A stretch of 9,169 nt of DNA from Magnetococcales bacterium (lineage in GTDB: Bacteria; Pseudomonadota; Magnetococcia; Magnetococcales; DC0425bin3): positions 1 to 9,169 of the forward strand of contig JADGCJ010000130.1 of the NCBI GenBank assembly GCA_015229045.1, given 5' to 3'. Shown one piece after another: positions 5,622 to 9,169 of this stretch. Made by a program: the position numbers and the translations under genes. Below the pieces are notes generated by a model, which saw only the letters and a list, made by a program, of their open reading frames with translations, searched no databases and was not told the DNA's origin. Position 1 is the stretch's first letter. The number at the start of each line of letters is the position of its first letter.

Positions 5622-6449
5622 ATGTCTTTATCCATAAACGCCAAGGTGGTTTCCTTGGCGGCCCAGCGAGACACGCAGCGATACAGCCACGCGCTGGGGG
5701 GCACCTTTCGGCGGTTGGCGGCGGATATACGGGGTCTGACGGAGCGTCACGGGTTCGAAGACGAGGTGGCGCTTCCGTCGGGTCTGGGTGTGCGTATCCG
5801 CAACCTGAACCAGGCCTTGCAGGATGCCAATGACGGCATTTCCGTTTCCCAGTTGGCGGCCGACGCCCTGGGAGAGACGCTGGGAGCTTTGCAGCGTCTG
5901 CGGGATCTGGCGGCATCGGGGGATGAGACGGTCGATGGTCCGGAACACCACCATTTGCAATTGGAGGTGAGCCAGTTGATGACCGAGATCGATCGCATCG
6001 CCAACGATACACAGTACGAAGGGTTTTCATTGCTGGACGAGTCGGTCATGGGCAGACGTATGGCTCAGACCGGAGAGCAGGAGGATGGCTCGGTTGCCAT
6101 TCGCCTGGCCAAGGCGGCGGCACAGGTTCTGGAGCTGGTGCGACCCAACAATCCCGGAGGGCGCATCAGTGAGGGACCGCAGGCCTTGCAGGCGGTTGAT
6201 GCCGCACTGCACAGCGTGGCCGACGTCCGTTCCGCAATGGATCTGTTTCAAAGCCGTTTCGAATCCTCGGTGACCCAGTTGCAACGGGTGCCGGAGGCTT
6301 TGTCCGGCGAGGTGTCCCCGGAGAATATCCAGGATCTGGGAGAGCATGATGCCAAACGGGTGAGGGATCTCATCCTGCAACGGCGGGGCAAGGCCCTGCT
6401 GGCTCACAGCCCTCCGAGTCCCGGACTGATCTTCAAGCTGCTCGAATGA
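5622..6449 (+). CDS. Diverged flagellin-like protein E (275 aa)
   Basis: A full-length flagellin homolog with heavily altered signatures. ATG 5622 follows GGAGAAAGG (5611-5619). The start MSLSINAKVVSLAAQRDT is recognisable, but the near-universal SGLRxNSAxDDAAGL segment is replaced by AADIRGLTERHGFEDEVA (residues 33-50). Helix parts survive: RIRNLNQALQDANDGIS (58-74), LQRLRDLA (90-97), LQLEVSQLMTEIDRIANDTQ (112-131) and QSRFESSVTQL. The middle GAFSGQY...SAGRS is absent. At the C-terminus the DADxAxETAxL and ILQQAGxAxLAQANQQP motifs have become EHDAKRVRDLILQRRGKALLAHSPPSP. Surviving stretches resemble flagellin G most. The reading frame, leader and ribosome binding site are intact. It may be a specialised cap-, sheath- or hook-proximal subunit, a regulator, or a gene in early decay. 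Polymerisation in the normal filament core looks unlikely with these D0 changes. Confidence 0.85.
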   Translation: MSLSINAKVVSLAAQRDTQRYSHALGGTFRRLAADIRGLTERHGFEDEVALPSGLGVRIRNLNQALQDANDGISVSQLAADALGETLGALQRLRDLAASGDETVDGPEHHHLQLEVSQLMTEIDRIANDTQYEGFSLLDESVMGRRMAQTGEQEDGSVAIRLAKAAAQVLELVRPNNPGGRISEGPQALQAVDAALHSVADVRSAMDLFQSRFESSVTQLQRVPEALSGEVSPENIQDLGEHDAKRVRDLILQRRGKALLAHSPPSPGLIFKLLE

Positions 6450-6454
6450 TCATC

Positions 6455-6481
6455 GGAGCTGGCGGGTGTCCCGCCAGCTCC
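6455..6481 (+). terminator. Perfect 12-bp stem-loop behind gene E
   Basis: GGAGCTGGCGGG (6455-6466) pairs perfectly with CCCGCCAGCTCC (6470-6481) around a 3-nt loop, 5 nt after the gene E stop. ATTTACCGTTGTT follows, a weak T-containing tract, so it is a likely intrinsic terminator. Confidence 0.7.
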
Positions 6482-7040
6482 ATTTACCGTTGTTCGCGAA
6501 AGGAGAGCTCTTATGGGCGCTTAATCTACAGGAACATGGTGCGCATAGGGATTTGTTGAGCAAACGTACCGCCACTCTTCCAACCCGTTTTTCCGGGAAG
6601 TCGGCAGCTTTTCGGGAAGGGGTCTGCGGTTGGACGGCGGTGTCACGACACGGGACGCGATGAAACCAGGCTCGGCGGAGTGTGGCGGTCGCATCCAATT
6701 CCCGCTGTCGGCGCGCATGCGCGCATCTTTTCTGCTCATCCCGCCGGGAGTGCGTCTCCCGGTGACATGGATGTCACGCCGGCCGATGGCTGGGGCGAAG
6801 GCTTTGCCGTGCCCCGAGGTCTCGGTCATACCCCTGTACATACAATGACAAGGATTTTTTCCGCGCAGGAGGCCTCGGGGTTTCCGGGCGATTTCGCGTC
6901 TTTAGCGGGCGCGAAGCGTTCCGAAAAGCTCGGGCGGGCTGTGCTTCGACGTGTGCCAGGGAGGGTCAGGGCGCGACACGACGCCTGACCCATGCCCCAC
7001 GCCGATGCCTGCCTCCTGTCGGGAAACGTCTTCAAGTCAC
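6482..7040 (+). other. Non-coding spacer before flagellin F
   Basis: About 560 bases without a supportable gene. A good ribosome binding site (AAAGGAGA, 6500-6507) precedes only a three-codon frame (ATG at 6513, stop at 6522). Other items are a 14-bp palindrome GCGCGCATGCGCGC (6711-6724), two abutting hairpins (6744-6777, separate entry) and a hairpin GGGTCAGG/CCTGACCC (6963-6970/6984-6991). The remaining open frames are unconvincing. Confidence 0.5.
6744..6777. promoter_or_regulatory. Two abutting perfect inverted repeats
   Basis: CCGGGAG/CTCCCGG (6744-6750/6756-6762, 5-nt loop) is followed at once by GTGACAT/ATGTCAC (6762-6768/6771-6777, 2-nt centre). The second, a 16-bp near-palindrome, has the form of an operator for a dimeric regulator. 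The role is unknown. Confidence 0.3.
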
Positions 7041-7091
7041 CAGAGTCGGGTTGGCTCTGCATAATGAACAACTCAATGTGGCCAGGGATGG
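7041..7091 (+). promoter_or_regulatory. Flagellin leader pseudoknot, copy 5 (first of a tandem pair before flagellin F)
   Basis: Stem 1 is CAGAG (7041-7045) with CTCTG (7055-7059). Relative to copies 1-3 a G-C pair has become A-T on both strands, a compensatory change. Loop GGGTTG (7048-7053) pairs with CAACTC (7069-7074) through one G-U. The linker is CATAATGAA (7060-7068) and the tail is CCAGGGATGG (7082-7091). Confidence 0.6.
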
Positions 7092-7143
7092 TTCTTGGAC
7101 CCGATGGCGGAGGATTGCCCGGTTCCAGGTGTACGACATTCGG

Positions 7144-7196
7144 GAGGGATGGGTTGGCCCTCACGCCAAAGATCAACTCACTTTGACCAGGGAAGG
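7144..7196 (+). promoter_or_regulatory. Flagellin leader pseudoknot, copy 6 (second of the tandem pair)
   Basis: Stem 1 is GAGGG (7144-7148) with CCCTC (7158-7162), the outer C-G pair of copies 1-3 being inverted to G-C. Loop TGGGTTG (7150-7156) pairs with CAACTCA (7174-7180), seven pairs with one G-U. The linker ACGCCAAAGAT is 11 nt and less A-rich. The tail is CCAGGGAAGG (7187-7196), 52 nt before the flagellin F start. Confidence 0.55.
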
Positions 7197-7248
7197 CGAA
7201 CGGTGCGACACGATCCACGACGTTTTACACAGGCGGGAGTCCCAGACC

Positions 7249-8073
7249 ATGGCACTCAGCATCAATTCCAATATTTCTTCGATCATCGCCCAGCGCAATC
7301 TGAACCGCAACACGAATGCCCTGGGAGAGACCTATCGCCGTCTTTCCTCGGGTTTGCGGGTCAACAGCGCCGCCGACGATGCGGCGGGACTGGCCATTTC
7401 CAATCGCGTGACGGCCCAGATTCGCGGTATCAACCAGGCGGTGCGCAACGCCAACGATGCGGTTTCCATGATGCAGGTGGCCGAAAGCGCCCTGGAGGAG
7501 ACCGGCAACGCTTTGCAGCGCATCCGGGAGTTGGCGGTGGAGGCGGCCAACAGCACCTATACCAGCGAGGATCGCAACAGCCTGCAGGTGGAGCTGAACG
7601 CCCTGTTGGACGAGATCGAGCGCATCAAAACCGATACCCAGTTCAACAACCAGTACCTCCTGGCGGGGTCGATGAATGGCAAGCGCATTCAGGTGGGGGC
7701 CTATTCGGGTCAGTACATCTCCGTCACCATTGCTTCGGCGGGCAAGAGCGCCCTGGGGGTGGAGCTGGCGGTGGTCAGTGGGGCCACCTGGTCCAAGGCG
7801 GCCTCCACCATCACCCTGATGGATGGGGCGCTGACCAGCGTCTCCGACATTCGCGCCAATCTGGGGGTGATGCAGACCCGTTTCGAATCGGCCATCGCCA
7901 ATCTGGAGACGGTGGGTACCCAGTTGACCGCAGCCAGATCGCGCATTCTGGATGCGGACATGGCCACGGAGACGGCGGATCTGGTGCGGCGTTCGATTTT
8001 GCAGCAGGCGGGGGTGGCGGTATTGGCCCAGGCCAATCAGCAGCCCCAATCCATCTTGAAGTTGTTGGGATGA
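7249..8073 (+). CDS. fliC: Flagellin F (274 aa)
   Basis: Flagellar filament subunit. The frame is open from 7051, but ATG 7249 is the start: GGCGGGAG (7232-7239) precedes it and the product begins MALSINSNISSIIAQRNL. The upstream extension crosses both leader elements. Signatures are RLSSGLRVNSAADDAAGL, LQRIRELAVEAANSTYTS, DTQFNNQYLLAGS, TRFESAIANL, RSRILDADMATETADL and SILQQAGVAVLAQANQQP. Differences from the A-D group are FNNQYLLAGSMNG in place of FNKMNLLDG and Trp in GATWSK (the others have Phe), so it belongs to a second subgroup together with G. Flagellin G starts 34 nt after its stop with no terminator between, implying one F-G transcript under the tandem leader. Confidence 0.97.
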   Translation: MALSINSNISSIIAQRNLNRNTNALGETYRRLSSGLRVNSAADDAAGLAISNRVTAQIRGINQAVRNANDAVSMMQVAESALEETGNALQRIRELAVEAANSTYTSEDRNSLQVELNALLDEIERIKTDTQFNNQYLLAGSMNGKRIQVGAYSGQYISVTIASAGKSALGVELAVVSGATWSKAASTITLMDGALTSVSDIRANLGVMQTRFESAIANLETVGTQLTAARSRILDADMATETADLVRRSILQQAGVAVLAQANQQPQSILKLLG

Positions 8074-8107
8074 GTCCCATGAACCTTTGCCCGGAGGAGG
8101 AACGATA

Positions 8108-8932
8108 ATGGCGTTTGTCATCAACACCAATATCGCGGCTCTCTTGGCGCAACGGAATCTGTCCGATTCCACCCGCATGCTGGGTCAGAGCTTCAAACGG
8201 CTCTCCACCGGCTTGCGGGTGCAATCCGCCCAGGATGATGCGGGCGGGTTGTCCATCGCGACACGATTGTCTTCTCGCATTCGCGGGCTGAATCAGGCCT
8301 TGCGCAATGCCAACGACGGCATTTCCCTGACTCAGGTGGCCGACGGGGCGCTGGAGGAGACGACCAATGCGTTGCAGAGAATGCGTGAACTGGCGGTGCA
8401 GGCTTCGAACGGTTCTTATACCACTTCGGACCGCGCCAACATCCAACTGGAGGTGAGCGCCCTGATCGACGAGATCGATCGTATTGCCAGCAAGACGGAG
8501 TTCAACAATCAGTTTCCCCTCATGGGGAGTGTGTTGAACATGCGGTTGCAGGTGGGGGCGGCTTCGGGGGATTACCTGTCGGTGACCATTGCTTCCGCCA
8601 CCAAGTCGGGGATTGGCATTCCGCTGGTGAGTGTGGGGGGGACCAGCGCGGCGCCGGCCAACTCGGCCATCACGGTGATCGATGCGGCCATTGACAGCGT
8701 ATCGAGCATACGGGCCTATCTGGGGGCCATGCAGACGCGGCTGGAGTCGGTGGTGGCCAATTTGACCAACACTTCCGACAACATGACCCAGGCGCATTCC
8801 CGCATTGTGGATGCGGATATGGCCAAGGAGACGTCGGTCATGACGCGGAATGCCATATTGCAGCAGGCGGGGGTGGCGGTGTTGGCGCAGGCCAATCAGC
8901 AGCCGGCGCTGTTGATGGATCTGCTGAAGTAG
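8108..8932 (+). CDS. fliC: Flagellin G (274 aa)
   Basis: Flagellar filament subunit, last of the array. ATG 8108 follows GGAGGAGGAA (8093-8102) at a 5-nt spacing, the best ribosome binding site of the set; an in-frame ATG at 8087 would put this site inside the gene. The protein starts MAFVINTNIAALLAQRNL and carries RLSTGLRVQSAQDDAGGL, LQRMRELAVQASNGSYTT, TEFNNQFPLMGS, TRLESVVANL, HSRIVDADMAKETSVM and AILQQAGVAVLAQANQQP. It is the most divergent canonical member: Gly replaces the second Ala in DDAGGL, Leu replaces Phe in TRLES, and the middle is SATKSGIGIPLVSVGGTSAA. It lacks its own leader element and probably depends on that of flagellin F. An intrinsic terminator lies about 95 nt downstream. 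Confidence 0.97.
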   Translation: MAFVINTNIAALLAQRNLSDSTRMLGQSFKRLSTGLRVQSAQDDAGGLSIATRLSSRIRGLNQALRNANDGISLTQVADGALEETTNALQRMRELAVQASNGSYTTSDRANIQLEVSALIDEIDRIASKTEFNNQFPLMGSVLNMRLQVGAASGDYLSVTIASATKSGIGIPLVSVGGTSAAPANSAITVIDAAIDSVSSIRAYLGAMQTRLESVVANLTNTSDNMTQAHSRIVDADMAKETSVMTRNAILQQAGVAVLAQANQQPALLMDLLK

Positions 8933-8997
8933 CGGCGGGGGGAGGGCCGTGGGGCCCATGGCGGGTTCCACGGACTTTCCTGGAAAAATACGGGGGT

Positions 8998-9020
8998 CCG
9001 GGGGGGATTATCCCCCCCGG
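8998..9020. repeat. GC palindrome of an intergenic-repeat type
   Basis: CCGGGGGGGA (8998-9007) pairs perfectly with TCCCCCCCGG (9011-9020) around TTA. With the following hairpin it forms a compact two-palindrome module of the kind that often occurs in many copies between genes. Copy number cannot be judged from one window. Confidence 0.45.
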
Positions 9021-9026
9021 TGGGGT

Positions 9027-9050
9027 TTGGGGCGAAGCCCCAAGGTTTTA
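9027..9050 (+). terminator. Intrinsic terminator behind flagellin G
   Basis: TTGGGGC (9027-9033) pairs with GCCCCAA (9037-9043) around GAA, followed by GGTTTTA. A short GC stem with a stable triloop and a T-run fits a Rho-independent terminator of the F-G transcript. Confidence 0.65.
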
Positions 9051-9069
9051 GCCGTTGACGTGGCCGTAA

Positions 9070-9143
9070 GCGGTCCGCTGCACAATATTGCAGAGACAGC
9101 AGCCCAATTCCCCGCATGAACCCGATTGAACGCAGCGGACCGC
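9070..9143. repeat. 12-bp perfect inverted repeat around 50 bp
   Basis: GCGGTCCGCTGC (9070-9081) and GCAGCGGACCGC (9132-9143) are exact reverse complements, separated by 50 bp of less GC-rich sequence. It could be a long hairpin, the ends of a miniature mobile element or a recombination site. No transposase gene or target duplication is visible in the window. Confidence 0.5.
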
Positions 9144-9169
9144 GGGGGGGCAAGGGGGGGGCCTCATCC

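Noticed and set aside
6513..6524. Three-codon frame behind AAAGGAGA
   Set aside because: Good ribosome site but only Met-Gly-Ala; it could be a decayed gene start, with nothing further to support it.
7051..7248. 66-codon in-frame upstream extension of flagellin F
   Set aside because: It runs through both leader pseudoknots; the canonical N-terminus begins at 7249 behind a ribosome binding site.

Overview
The window is a tandem array of flagellin genes, all on the + strand, in a GC-rich genome. There are six recognisable short flagellins (one cut by the left edge), one strongly diverged flagellin-like gene and one small hypothetical gene. All the flagellins are about 274-277 residues. They hold only the conserved N- and C-terminal D0/D1 helices with a short middle, so the filament surface domains D2/D3 are absent. 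Many near-identical short flagellins in one locus is what I recall for marine magnetotactic cocci (Magnetococcales, such as MO-1 and MC-1). That assignment is an inference from family resemblance and was not tested by search.

Layout: flagellin A (1-531, 5' truncated); a gene-poor GGA-rich spacer; flagellin B (1160-1987); flagellin C (2270-3103) with a 68-aa hypothetical gene directly behind it; a 1.3-kb non-coding block (3327-4641) containing an AT-rich island with a possible small structured RNA and degenerate repeats of about 83 bp; flagellin D (4642-5466); the diverged flagellin-like gene E (5622-6449); a second spacer (6482-7040); flagellins F (7249-8073) and G (8108-8932), 34 bp apart and probably co-transcribed; then palindromes, an intrinsic terminator and a 12-bp inverted repeat at the right end. 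Strong hairpins, mostly without a T-tract, follow B, D and E.

The most notable signal is a leader element of about 50 nt found six times: once before B, C, D and E, and twice in tandem before F. All copies fold as the same H-type pseudoknot. Stem 1 is CAGGG/CCCTG. Its loop carries GGGTTG, which pairs with a downstream CAACCC, and the two are joined by an A-rich linker, usually close to TAAAATGA. Both stems show compensatory or wobble changes between copies: CAGAG/CTCTG, GAGGG/CCCTC and CGGG/CCCG in stem 1; CGGCCC and CAACTC in stem 2. A conserved CCAGGGATGG-like tail follows 9-13 nt later, and the start codon lies about 45-55 nt beyond that. The geometry suggests a cis-regulatory RNA of flagellin mRNAs, possibly with CsrA/RsmA-type binding at the GGA tail. 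The octamer CAGGGATG occurs eight times in the window and never inside a flagellin gene.

Functionally, the array supplies several interchangeable filament subunits that are probably expressed under shared leader control. Gene E keeps the leader, the ribosome binding site and a full-length frame but has lost the signature flagellin residues, so it is either specialised or decaying.
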